A stretch of 64,000 bases of DNA from positions 201,749,602-201,813,601 of the forward strand of contig OY856188.1 of NCBI GenBank assembly GCA_963693315.1, given 5' to 3'. Of the stretch, positions 28,595 to 35,940 are shown piece after piece (the first letter of the stretch is position 1; each line of letters begins with the position of its first letter). The translations under genes and the position numbers were made by a program. The notes beneath the pieces are model-generated. The model did no database searches. It was not told the origin of the DNA and saw only the letters and a program-made list of their open reading frames with translations. The stretch comes from Diogma glabrata. Lineage: Eukaryota > Arthropoda > Insecta > Diptera > Cylindrotomidae.

Positions 28595-29269
28595 ATGTTT
28601 TTTCATCCGTTTACTATGATGGTTGCCGGGCCGTCTTGTTGTGGGAAATCGACTTTTATTTTTAATTTAATAAAACAAAAAAACAAATATATTCAACCTC
28701 CAATTGAGAAGATTATTTGGTGTAACCCCGATAAAGAAGCCGTCCCGAAAAATATCAAAGGACTTGAACATTATAATACTATTCCAGATTTTTGTGATAA
28801 TCAAGATCCACTGTTAATTATAGTAGATGATATGATGTTAAATTCTCACGACAAGATTGTGTGCGAATTATTTACTAGAGGTTCGCACCATAGAAATTTA
28901 TCTGTAATATTTGTAACTCAAAACGTTTTTCACCAGGGAAAATTTTCAAGAGATATTTCATTAAATTGTAAATACTTAGTGCTTTTCAAAAACCCTAGAG
29001 ATAAATCCCAAATACTGCCTTTAGCTCGTCAAATATACCCAAAACAGGTCAACGAATTTGAGAAAGTATATAATGAAGTAACTACCTTACCATATGGTTA
29101 CATTTTAATAGACCTTACTCAAGATATTAATGATATATTTAGATTAAGAAGTGACATATTTGGAAAAAATTTTTGTTTTTGTACAAAAGAGCAATTGGAG
29201 CAATTTGGTGAGGAATATGAAACGATTACAAACCAACCGTCATATATTGCACCTGTTAAAAAATTCTAA
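28595..29269 (+). CDS. ATP: Packaging ATPase (FtsK/HerA, A32-like)
   Basis: This 224-aa protein is the Polinton genome-packaging ATPase. The Walker A motif GPSCCGKST is at residues 12-20, close to the N terminus as usual in this family. Walker B is LLIIVDDMM, with the acidic pair at 78-79. A sensor-like FVTQN lies at 106-110. In related viruses it translocates the DNA into the capsid. It heads the rightward capsid gene block and overlaps the next gene by about 53 bp. The frame is intact. Confidence 0.93.
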   Translation: MFFHPFTMMVAGPSCCGKSTFIFNLIKQKNKYIQPPIEKIIWCNPDKEAVPKNIKGLEHYNTIPDFCDNQDPLLIIVDDMMLNSHDKIVCELFTRGSHHRNLSVIFVTQNVFHQGKFSRDISLNCKYLVLFKNPRDKSQILPLARQIYPKQVNEFEKVYNEVTTLPYGYILIDLTQDINDIFRLRSDIFGKNFCFCTKEQLEQFGEEYETITNQPSYIAPVKKF

Positions 29270-29540
29270 GAGAAAATTTCAAAAAGTTATAATAAAACAA
29301 TGTGAGCCGAATGTAATTAAAACGATCTGTGAAATTGCGTTAAATATTTTAAAAGGTAACTGTCATTTAAATAAAAGAGCAACCAATCAACTAAAAAAGT
29401 ATAAAAAGGACTTGAGATCACTCATTTGCCGTAAGAAGTCGCTCACTAGTAAAAGAAAAATTATAATTCAACGTGGTGGATTTTTACCTGCTCTTCTCGG
29501 TGCAGTTTTATCAGGGGTGATTGGTCATTTTATAAAATGA
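29217..29540 (+). CDS. Small basic protein with hydrophobic glycine-rich tail (pX-like)
   Basis: This protein is about 107 aa from Met at 29217. An earlier start at 29151 is possible but lies deeper in the ATPase gene. It has a Lys/Arg-rich body, ILKGNCHLNKRA, then KRKIIIQRGGFLPALLGAVL and a hydrophobic end. Basic proteins with an RGGFLP-type hydrophobic C terminus occur at this position in Polintons/adintoviruses and have been compared with adenovirus core or membrane-active peptides. That comparison is from memory. A virion core or membrane-lytic role is inferred. The last codons overlap the next gene by ATGA. Confidence 0.65.
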   Translation: MKRLQTNRHILHLLKNSKRKFQKVIIKQCEPNVIKTICEIALNILKGNCHLNKRATNQLKKYKKDLRSLICRKKSLTSKRKIIIQRGGFLPALLGAVLSGVIGHFIK

Positions 29541-30265
29541 ATAATACAACATTTAACAAAATGATAATATTAAAACCTGAAATATATGAAAAACTAAAGC
29601 AAAATTCAGACGTTGAACTCAACCAGTTGGATAAAAAGATGAAAAACATTTTATTAAACAAAAATTTGTCCGATATTCAGAAGTGGTATTTGTATCGTCA
29701 GAACCTATTTAAAATTAGAAACAAAAAAAGATTGTTATCTAAAATTGAAGAGAAAAAAATTAAAATCATGGAACCTAAAAGTACCCAAACACGTTTCCGT
29801 ACAAAACCCATATTTAGAGCGACAGACACTCAAACAGATGTTGTCGGTAAAAGAAATTTTGAAATGCAGTTTCCTGAAGAAGAAATATATGAGAATGAAG
29901 ATGATGAAGTATTTGATAAACGCGTCCAGGAAAATATTTTTAAAGAAACAACACAGTCTGACAGTGAACTTGATGAAGACGTTAAAGACAAAATTTTCGC
30001 AAAAGCACTATCTGCCACATCAATTGGTGAGCGTTTAAGAAAACGAAAATTAACTCCAAATCAAAATTATCAAACATTTGAAACCGAGTCTGGAGACGTT
30101 ATAACGGTTCCTCTTGACAGTCCACCCGAAAAGAAAGAAAAGCATATAAATAGCGAGAAATTTACAACACCTACCAAACGAATTTTACGACCAGCTAAAG
30201 CGGGTGACAGTCAAACAAAAATTAATTTTCCAAAACGTAAGAAAACATGGGCGATATACACCTAA
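29537..30265 (+). CDS. Charged Polinton protein of unknown function
   Basis: This is a 242-aa protein whose ATG overlaps the previous TGA (ATGA) and whose end overlaps the minor capsid gene by 19 bp. It has a Lys-rich N-terminal half (LSDIQKWYLYRQNLFKIRNK), a strongly acidic middle (EEEIYENEDDEVFD), and a basic C terminus (KRILRPAK, FPKRKK). No catalytic motif is visible. Its place among virion genes suggests a structural, scaffold or core protein, but I do not recognise the family firmly. Confidence 0.65.
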   Translation: MNNTTFNKMIILKPEIYEKLKQNSDVELNQLDKKMKNILLNKNLSDIQKWYLYRQNLFKIRNKKRLLSKIEEKKIKIMEPKSTQTRFRTKPIFRATDTQTDVVGKRNFEMQFPEEEIYENEDDEVFDKRVQENIFKETTQSDSELDEDVKDKIFAKALSATSIGERLRKRKLTPNQNYQTFETESGDVITVPLDSPPEKKEKHINSEKFTTPTKRILRPAKAGDSQTKINFPKRKKTWAIYT

Positions 30266-30924
30266 AAGATGAATTTTATGTTACTTTACTCAGTGATAAC
30301 TCAATGAATTACTATCCTGATAATACTTTATCAGCTTTTACAAATAATTTACATAAACCAATCAACGGTACAAACTGGAAAGTTGGTCTGTCGGAGATTT
30401 ACTTAAACGATTTTCAACCAAATAAATTTTCAACCAAACAACTACCTGAAACAAATGAATTTATTAAAATATGTATAAATCAACCACCACTTGAGCTAAA
30501 ATTAAAGGCAGATCGTAGCTACTCACTCGAAGAGTTACTGAAATCATGTTTTGATCAGATAACTGTAAAAATTAAAGATTTTAAAAAGCATAAGTCAAGA
30601 CTCTTAGATTTATTTAAAACATTTCTGCAATATTTACCTATGACACCCGTAATTAAACCAGAAATGCTTTTTGTCTATACCGATATTATTGAACCAAATA
30701 TGGTGGGTGATAGCACGGTGAGATGTTTAAGAACGATAAACACAAAAAATGCATTTGAAGTAATGGAAAAAGAAATTTTAAATATACAATATTTTGCTGT
30801 TGAGAAAAATTTTTTTGATAATATTTCTATTCTAATCTGTGATAAATATAGTAGCAAAATTAATTTTGCAACAAGTAGTATTCCTACAAAAATTGTATTA
30901 CATTTTAAAAAAGTATATAAATAA
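30247..30924 (+). CDS. PX: Minor capsid (penton-like) protein
   Basis: This is a 225-aa protein. The N-terminal signature FYVTLLSDNSMNYYPDNTLS followed by AFTNNLHKPI, then WKVGLSEIYLND, matches the start of Polinton minor capsid (PX/penton) proteins, which form the vertex capsomers as a single jelly roll. It lies directly before the pVI-like and major capsid genes, the usual order. It is on the short side for the family. Its stop codon sits inside a TATATAAATA sequence that may be the promoter of the next gene. Confidence 0.8.
   Translation: MGDIHLKDEFYVTLLSDNSMNYYPDNTLSAFTNNLHKPINGTNWKVGLSEIYLNDFQPNKFSTKQLPETNEFIKICINQPPLELKLKADRSYSLEELLKSCFDQITVKIKDFKKHKSRLLDLFKTFLQYLPMTPVIKPEMLFVYTDIIEPNMVGDSTVRCLRTINTKNAFEVMEKEILNIQYFAVEKNFFDNISILICDKYSSKINFATSSIPTKIVLHFKKVYK
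30914..30923 (+). promoter_or_regulatory. TATA box overlapping the minor capsid stop codon
   Basis: TATATAAATA lies 35-44 bp before the ATG of the pVI-like gene and overlaps the TAA stop (30922-30924) of the upstream gene. The distance suits a core promoter with a very short leader. The call is by sequence only. Confidence 0.45.
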
Positions 30925-30957
30925 AAGGGGGGATTCTATTAAACAATTTAGTGTTTT

Positions 30958-31407
30958 ATGAAAAGCATTATGGAAGGAGTATATTACAGATACTATTTGA
31001 GTCAAACGGGGAAAGGCATTGAGGATATTGGTCCGTTGGTACATTCGACTGTACCATATCAACGAGGACGTGGCCTAGGTAGTTTTTTTGGGGGACTTTT
31101 CAAGTATTTGAAACCAATATTTTCTTCGGGGGCTGATTTACTAAAAAGGCAGGTTGTAAACTCTGGTATAAGTGCTTTATCAGATATTGTATCCGGTGCA
31201 AATATTAAGGAAGTTCTGCAAGATCGCGGTAAAGAGATTGTCAAAAGTGTAAGACGCGGGGCAGTTCAAAAACTCAATGAAATGTATGGGTCGGGAAAAA
31301 GGAAAAGAAAAGTTATAAATAAGCCGTCGATCAAAAATTTAAATTATTTTACCTCGAAACGACGTAAAGTTATTAGGCGTAAGAAAGAAAAAGATATTTT
31401 TGATTAA
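30958..31407 (+). CDS. pVI-like minor virion protein, membrane-active
   Basis: This is a 149-aa protein. The N-terminal region contains QTGKGIEDIGPL, then RGRGLGSFFGGLFKYLKPIF, a glycine/aromatic amphipathic stretch. A helical middle and a strongly basic C terminus (GKRKRKV, KRRKVIRRKK) follow. This layout is shared with the small protein encoded next to the major capsid gene in Polintons/adintoviruses and compared with adenovirus protein VI, which lyses endosomal membranes and carries protease cleavage sites. The candidate Gly-Gly-type cleavage region is IDIGPL/GRGLGS. The identification rests on remembered family pattern plus gene order. Confidence 0.75.
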   Translation: MKSIMEGVYYRYYLSQTGKGIEDIGPLVHSTVPYQRGRGLGSFFGGLFKYLKPIFSSGADLLKRQVVNSGISALSDIVSGANIKEVLQDRGKEIVKSVRRGAVQKLNEMYGSGKRKRKVINKPSIKNLNYFTSKRRKVIRRKKEKDIFD

Positions 31408-31409
31408 TT

Positions 31410-32711
31410 ATGGTGGAATGTATGAAATCTGAATTGGATATATTTAAAGCACAACCTATTCAATCAAGTATTCTACGATCCGAAGAGGTTTCTTACAACC
31501 CTATAGCCTCATTAGATAAACCATCGGTAATAGAATTTGTTTCATTAGGTCATGGAGATACATATAGGGACTTATCTTCTACATATTTAAGATTGAAAAT
31601 ACGGATTTTGAAAAAAGATGGAGGGTTATGGAATAATGATAAAGGGGCAGACGGAAAAGAACTATCACAGCCAAGTGTAGTTAACAATCTTTTACATTCT
31701 CTAATAAAACAATGTAATATTCAATTAAACGGGAAAAATATAACACCATCAGACGGAAATTATCACTATAGAGCATATATTGAATCGCTATTAAATTATG
31801 GTAATGATGCTGCTACCACACATTTAGAGTGCTCAGGGTGGACATTAGATAAGGCGAACATAGAAAAATCTAATAATTCTGGATCGAAAGACCGTCAAAA
31901 ATTGTATAATAATAGCAATGTTGTTGAGCTAATGGGTAAACTACATGTAGATATGTTTAACCAGCCTACCTTACTTATAAACAACGTGGATGTTCGAATT
32001 ACACTAACACTAGAAAAACCAGAATTCTATTTTTTTTCTGACGATACCGATGAATCTCAATTGAAAATTTTAGAAGCAACATTGTTTATGAGACATGTAA
32101 CTGTTAATCCGAGTGTTCTATTAGCACATAACGCTGTTTTGGAAAAAAAGAATGCTATATATAGTTATAAACGTGTGGAAGTAAAAACCTATACTCTTCC
32201 TATGAATACATCATCCATATCGCTCGACAACGTTTTCATTGGTCAATTGCCGACTACAATCATCTTTTGTATGACCGAAAATATTGGTTATTCAGGAAAA
32301 AGATCAAAAAACCCGTACAATTTTAAACATTTTGATATTTCTCAATTTTCGTTGAATGTGAATGGGGTACAGATACCTAATACAGCAATTGAAACTAGTT
32401 TCTCTGATGAATATAATTGTTATACCAGAGCCTACAACACACTTTTTCAAGGAACAGGGATATTCCATAATGATAAAGGTCATCAGATAACAAAAACAAT
32501 GTTTAGCAATGGATTTTTTTTACTTGCTTTTGATTTAACCCCCGATGCATCAGGGAATGAAATGTGCCAAGGTCTACTTAATCAAGGAACTGTTAGAATT
32601 GAAGCAAAGTTATCAAAACCATTGCCGTCCACATTAACTGCAATTGTTTATGGGGAATTTGATGCAAACATTCAAATCGATAAAAATCGAAATATATTCA
32701 CAAACCTATAA
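31410..32711 (+). CDS. PY: Major capsid protein (double jelly roll)
   Basis: This 433-aa protein has the typical length for a Polinton PY capsid. Recognisable segments are the start region DIFKAQPIQSSI followed by EFVSLGHGDTYRDLSSTYLR, NNLLHSLIKQCNIQLNG, NYHYRAYIESLLNYG, and AKLSKPLPSTLTAIVYGEFD near the end. The double jelly-roll fold is known for this family and builds pseudo-hexameric capsomers. Two nearby ATGs (31410 and 31422) are both plausible starts. The gene begins 2 bp after the pVI-like stop. The frame is intact. Confidence 0.92.
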   Translation: MVECMKSELDIFKAQPIQSSILRSEEVSYNPIASLDKPSVIEFVSLGHGDTYRDLSSTYLRLKIRILKKDGGLWNNDKGADGKELSQPSVVNNLLHSLIKQCNIQLNGKNITPSDGNYHYRAYIESLLNYGNDAATTHLECSGWTLDKANIEKSNNSGSKDRQKLYNNSNVVELMGKLHVDMFNQPTLLINNVDVRITLTLEKPEFYFFSDDTDESQLKILEATLFMRHVTVNPSVLLAHNAVLEKKNAIYSYKRVEVKTYTLPMNTSSISLDNVFIGQLPTTIIFCMTENIGYSGKRSKNPYNFKHFDISQFSLNVNGVQIPNTAIETSFSDEYNCYTRAYNTLFQGTGIFHNDKGHQITKTMFSNGFFLLAFDLTPDASGNEMCQGLLNQGTVRIEAKLSKPLPSTLTAIVYGEFDANIQIDKNRNIFTNL

Positions 32712-32715
32712 ATAG
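32706..32715 (+). promoter_or_regulatory. TATA box overlapping the capsid stop codon
   Basis: CTATAAATAG spans the stop codon of the major capsid gene (TAA 32709-32711) and lies about 34 bp before the ATG at 32749. It is a near-consensus TATA sequence at a plausible distance for the next gene. Confidence 0.45.
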
Positions 32716-32748
32716 GATGAAAAAGCGTGAGTCAAAATATTTTACATC

Positions 32749-33084
32749 ATGTCTTCATCCTGTGCACTTGTCGATGTTACATTTTGTTGTAACGACAAAA
32801 ACAGTTTGTTTGTGAAAGAAATTAGTATAGTAGGATTTAAAGAGCCTTGTAAGAAGTTCGTAAAAGAGTTTACTTACAAGTTTCCAACAAAAGAGCTAAC
32901 AAATCAAAATATTGAAAATTATTCTTTTGGAACTGTGACTAACGAAAATATAACTAAAGAGTTTAAACAAATATTAGAAAGTTTTGATATAATCATTACC
33001 AACAAACTAATTAAAAAAGAGTTTTTAGTAAATTATGTAAAGGAAGCGAGCAAAGTTTATGATCTGAGTCAATTTATTTTATGA
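32749..33084 (+). CDS. Paralogue of the 160-aa accessory protein
   Basis: This is a 111-aa protein. The start MSSSCALVDVTFCCNDKNSL followed by FVKEISIVGF aligns with the 160-aa accessory protein: Asp9 in both, xNDKxxxFVKE in both. The later ITNKLIKKEFLVNYV corresponds to IYVKGEQKKFFLEKYI. It lacks the Trp/Gly insert and the Cys/His tail of the longer protein. The family is uncharacterised to me, and an RNase H-like fold is only a guess. Its last codon overlaps the protease start (ATGA), suggesting linked expression. Confidence 0.65.
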   Translation: MSSSCALVDVTFCCNDKNSLFVKEISIVGFKEPCKKFVKEFTYKFPTKELTNQNIENYSFGTVTNENITKEFKQILESFDIIITNKLIKKEFLVNYVKEASKVYDLSQFIL

Positions 33085-33596
33085 ACACTTTAGAAATAAC
33101 TAACATTTTAAAATGTAACCAGCGTACAAACAAAAAATTTAAGGGGGTATTCGCTCTGGATAGAATTCCAAAAGTAAAAGAAAAACCATCTCTTTTAATC
33201 GTTAACACGGATAAGGCTAAGGACCCTGGAACACACTGGTTAGCTATTTATATTCCTAAAAAGGGGTGTATAGAATACTTTGATTCTTTTGGGCAGAAAC
33301 CAACTAAACCTGAAATTTTAAGATATTTGAAGAATCATTGTTTAATTTTTAATGATAAACAGTTGCAAAGTAATTTTACAGATGTATGCGGGCAATATTG
33401 TTGTGTTTACGTTTGGTTTAGATGTTTTGGTTTAAGTATGAAAAGTTTTTTGAACCAATTCAGTAAAGTAAATCATATTGAAAATGACAGGTTGATTTTA
33501 AAACTATTTCATAAAATATTTGGAAAATACAACTTTTTACAGTCTTGTAACCCGAGAGTTAGAGGAAAGTTAAAAAGAAATGGAAATTCGACATGA
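33081..33596 (+). CDS. PRO: Adenain-like cysteine protease
   Basis: This 171-aa protein belongs to the adenovirus-protease/Ulp1 family used for virion maturation. His52 is in GTHWLAIY, Asp68 in IEYFDSFG, the oxyanion Gln96 in LQSNFTDVCG, and the nucleophile Cys103 in VCGQYCCVY, with the seven-residue Gln-to-Cys spacing of adenain. It processes capsid and core precursors in related viruses. The start overlaps the previous stop, and the end overlaps the next gene by 17 bp. The frame is intact. Confidence 0.92.
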   Translation: MNTLEITNILKCNQRTNKKFKGVFALDRIPKVKEKPSLLIVNTDKAKDPGTHWLAIYIPKKGCIEYFDSFGQKPTKPEILRYLKNHCLIFNDKQLQSNFTDVCGQYCCVYVWFRCFGLSMKSFLNQFSKVNHIENDRLILKLFHKIFGKYNFLQSCNPRVRGKLKRNGNST

Positions 33597-34013
33597 AAAC
33601 ACGATGTCTTTATTATTAAACTATACATACTTTCTTAATAAAAACCAGACCTTTAGAATTTCTGTTGGTTTTACGGGGGAATCATTTGAAGCCACAACCA
33701 TATTCCATCGTAATGGAAAAGAAGTAATTGTTCTGAAATATCGTGATTGGTGTGAATTTTACCATCTATACAAAAAGCTGCTGTGCAGTCGAACAATAAA
33801 AATACCAAATTATGTTTACAAGCAGGAATTCAAGCTATTCGTAGTCAAACTCTTAGTGTCAACAGAGAAGAGGCCGATATATTTAACAACCTTGTTGATT
33901 TTCTTCAAGCTGTAATGATTCACTATAAAAATTCCGAACAAAATGTAAGAGCGTATGTTGAAAAATACATAAAAACCTGTGAAGAAAAACAAGTGGAAAA
34001 GTTGCATGAATAA
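33580..34013 (+). pseudogene. Polinton gene split across two reading frames
   Basis: The first frame (ATG 33580) gives a sensible sequence through EVIVLKYRDWCEFYHLYKKLL, then turns low-quality to a stop at 33915. From about 33772 the -1 frame is open and reads NNKNTKLCLQAG and EEADIFNNLVDFLQAVMIHY to the stop at 34013. The changeover falls at or near CAAAAAG (33771-33777). The likely explanation is one gene of about 145 codons carrying a single-base indel or read by frameshifting. An assembly error in the A run is also possible. I recall similar short W/F-rich proteins in Polintons but no function. AATAAA at 34092-34097 closes the rightward block. Confidence 0.5.
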
Positions 34014-34091
34014 ATTAACATCCCAAAGCAACGGATCAATGTGCAGTGTAATTTTTCTAGATTATTTTTCGAGATACCTGTAATATTAAAC

Positions 34092-34097
34092 AATAAA
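34092..34097 (+). terminator. Poly(A) signal of the capsid gene block
   Basis: AATAAA lies about 80 bp after the last plus-strand stop. Opposing AATAAA motifs for the minus-strand acidic gene lie at about 34128-34155, so the two units converge here. Confidence 0.5.
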
Positions 34098-34161
34098 CTA
34101 CGCAAAATTGTACGAAAATAAAAACAATTGCCTTTTATTTATTTTATTTTTATTTTTATTT

Positions 34162-34611
34162 TTATCTATCTATAATGTTACTAAAAAACCATTCGAAATA
34201 TCCTTCTTGCTCGACTTCGATATTTTGTTCTTCGTTAACCTGCAGATCATCTGTTTGAGAGTCAAACCAGTTTTGACCGTCCTGCCATTCCTCTTCTTCC
34301 TCCTCTTCAAGTAATTGCGGTGGTATAAATTCTTGAAAAGACGAGGTCACCTCGTTAACCTGCAGATCATCTGTTTGAGAGTCAAACCAGTTTTGACCGT
34401 CCTGCCATTCCTCTTCTTCCTCCTCTTCAAGTAATTGCGGTGGTGATGGTGGTGGTGGTATAAATTCTTGAAAAGACGAGGTCACCTCGTCAACATCAAC
34501 ATCATAATCATTCGTGGTTGAACTAATTTGGTTTTCTTGTGTAATTTTATTTAAAAAATAATTTTCATTACTTTCGTTGGTAAACGGAAACGAAGTCGAA
34601 TCAGCTTCCAT
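34162..34611 (-). CDS. Acidic repeat protein, unknown function
   Basis: This is a 149-aa, strongly acidic protein. A module of about 40 residues, EVTSSFQEFIPP...QLLEEEEEEEWQDGQNWF followed by DSQTDDLQVN, is present twice. The DNA copies (34233-34352 and 34353-34486) are essentially identical apart from a 12-bp GGT-rich insertion that adds PPPSPP-type prolines. No catalytic motif, signal peptide or membrane segment is seen. The ending is aromatic (YFEWFF). It sits alone on the minus strand between capsid block and integrase, a position typical of variable accessory genes. A DNA-mimic, transactivator or decoy role would be speculation. Confidence 0.6.
   Translation of the reverse strand: MEADSTSFPFTNESNENYFLNKITQENQISSTTNDYDVDVDEVTSSFQEFIPPPPSPPQLLEEEEEEEWQDGQNWFDSQTDDLQVNEVTSSFQEFIPPQLLEEEEEEEWQDGQNWFDSQTDDLQVNEEQNIEVEQEGYFEWFFSNIIDR
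34233..34486. repeat. Recent tandem duplication inside the acidic gene
   Basis: Two 120-bp copies are identical except for a 12-bp insertion in the second. The reading frame is preserved. Confidence 0.9.
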
Positions 34612-34694
34612 ATTAAAAGTTGATTTCTGTAGGGAGACTGAGGATTTCTACAAAAATTTAGCTATTATGTACAACTTTTCAGAATCAGCTGCCT

Positions 34695-34704
34695 CTATAT
34701 ATAG
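34695..34704. promoter_or_regulatory. Palindromic TATA box between divergent genes
   Basis: CTATATATAG reads the same on both strands. It lies 37 bp before the integrase ATG (34741) and about 84 bp before the ATG of the acidic protein (34611) on the other strand, so it could serve both. Confidence 0.5.
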
Positions 34705-34740
34705 AAAGAGAAACTAAATATTGTGTGAATTGTGTATAGG

Positions 34741-35661
34741 ATGTCACGAGCACAAATTGTTTCAGAGCTACACAGGCCACTTAGAAAAAATTTTCGTAGG
34801 AGAAAGTTCATTCAAAAGGGTTTGAATGATACTTGGCAAATTGATTTAGTCGAAATGATTCCTTATGCCAAATTTAATAAAGGTTTCAAATATTTATTGA
34901 CGGTGATTGATACTTTTTCCAAATACGCTTATGCTGAACCTGTCAAACGTAAAACTGCTGAAGATGTTTTACGAGCACTTGAAAATATTATCAAGCAAGC
35001 AAAGGATTCCCCAAAAAATATTCATTCAGACCAAGGCAAAGAGTTTTTCAACAGACAGTTTAAACAATATATGTTGAAAAATAAAATTAATCATTATCAT
35101 ACATTCTCAGAGCTTAAGGCATCTATCGTGGAACGTTTTAATCGAACTTTGAAAAGTATGATGTGGAAAAATTTCAGTTTACAGGGGAATTACAAATGGA
35201 TCTCAATTTTACAATCATTGTTAAAAAACTATAATTCAACACCGCATAGAACAATCAAATTACCTCCAGAAAATGTTTCAAAGAAAAATGAAAAATCAAT
35301 ACTTAGAAGTGTATACATGCATCCAAAAATTTTTCAAAAAGCTAAATTTAAGATAGGAGATAATGTAAGAGTCAGCAAAAATAAAGGAAACTTTGAAAAA
35401 GGCTATCAACCAAACTGGTCAACAGAAATTTTTAAAGTGGTTAAAGTTAAAAATACATATCCGATTACGTATAACTTAGTCGATTATACCAACACTCCAA
35501 TTTCCGGGGGATTTTATGAAACAGAACTAACACCTGTAAAATTTTCTGATACCTATCTTGTCGAGCAGATTTTAAAAAGAAAAGGGAATAAAGTTTACGT
35601 CAAATGGTTAGGATTTGATAAATCGCACAATTCATGGGTAGATAAAAACAATATAATTTAG
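34741..35661 (+). CDS. INT: Polinton integrase with C-terminal chromodomain
   Basis: This is a 306-aa retroviral-type DDE integrase. Catalytic Asp is in WQIDLVEM, the second Asp in IHSDQGKEFF, and Glu in SIVERFNRTLK, spaced as expected for DD35E. The C terminus carries a chromodomain-like segment (VEQILKRKGNKVYVKWLGF, then NSWVD) that in related elements steers insertion to chromatin. Start: an earlier in-frame GTG exists at 34732, but ATG 34741 follows the TATA box. No complete HHCC zinc-binding domain is visible. The enzyme would create the 6-bp ATCGTG duplication seen at the ends. AATAAA at 35696-35701 follows the stop. Confidence 0.94.
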   Translation: MSRAQIVSELHRPLRKNFRRRKFIQKGLNDTWQIDLVEMIPYAKFNKGFKYLLTVIDTFSKYAYAEPVKRKTAEDVLRALENIIKQAKDSPKNIHSDQGKEFFNRQFKQYMLKNKINHYHTFSELKASIVERFNRTLKSMMWKNFSLQGNYKWISILQSLLKNYNSTPHRTIKLPPENVSKKNEKSILRSVYMHPKIFQKAKFKIGDNVRVSKNKGNFEKGYQPNWSTEIFKVVKVKNTYPITYNLVDYTNTPISGGFYETELTPVKFSDTYLVEQILKRKGNKVYVKWLGFDKSHNSWVDKNNII

Positions 35662-35940
35662 AACTTCTGAAAACATTTTGGTAAAATTAAGTATTAATAA
35701 ATTTGTATAAAATAATTCCTCGTTTTTACTGGAAATAAATAAGTTTTCGTTTACTTGAAATTATTAAAGAAAAACTCACTAAAACTTTTGTTTTACGTCG
35801 GGAAAAATATGAAAAGAACCCGACCTTTTATTTTATGTTTACATAAGCTACAAAATTGCTTAAAACTAAAAAACTGAATATTTGTTACTCCGACTAAAAT
35901 TGACTTCTGTTTTACCTTTATGTTGTGTAATAATCGTAGT

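Noticed and set aside
28481..28606. Upstream 42-codon extension of the 160-aa accessory gene
   Set aside because: It would run through the divergent promoter and over the ATPase start. The conserved-looking part begins at the internal Met.
33771..33777. Canonical -1 slippery heptamer in the split gene
   Set aside because: CAAAAAG lacks the identical first triplet needed for X-XXY-YYZ. An indel or sequencing error is more likely.
34108..34314. 68-aa plus-strand membrane-like frame
   Set aside because: Antisense to the acidic protein and the T-rich intergenic stretch. The hydrophobicity comes from complementing Glu codons.
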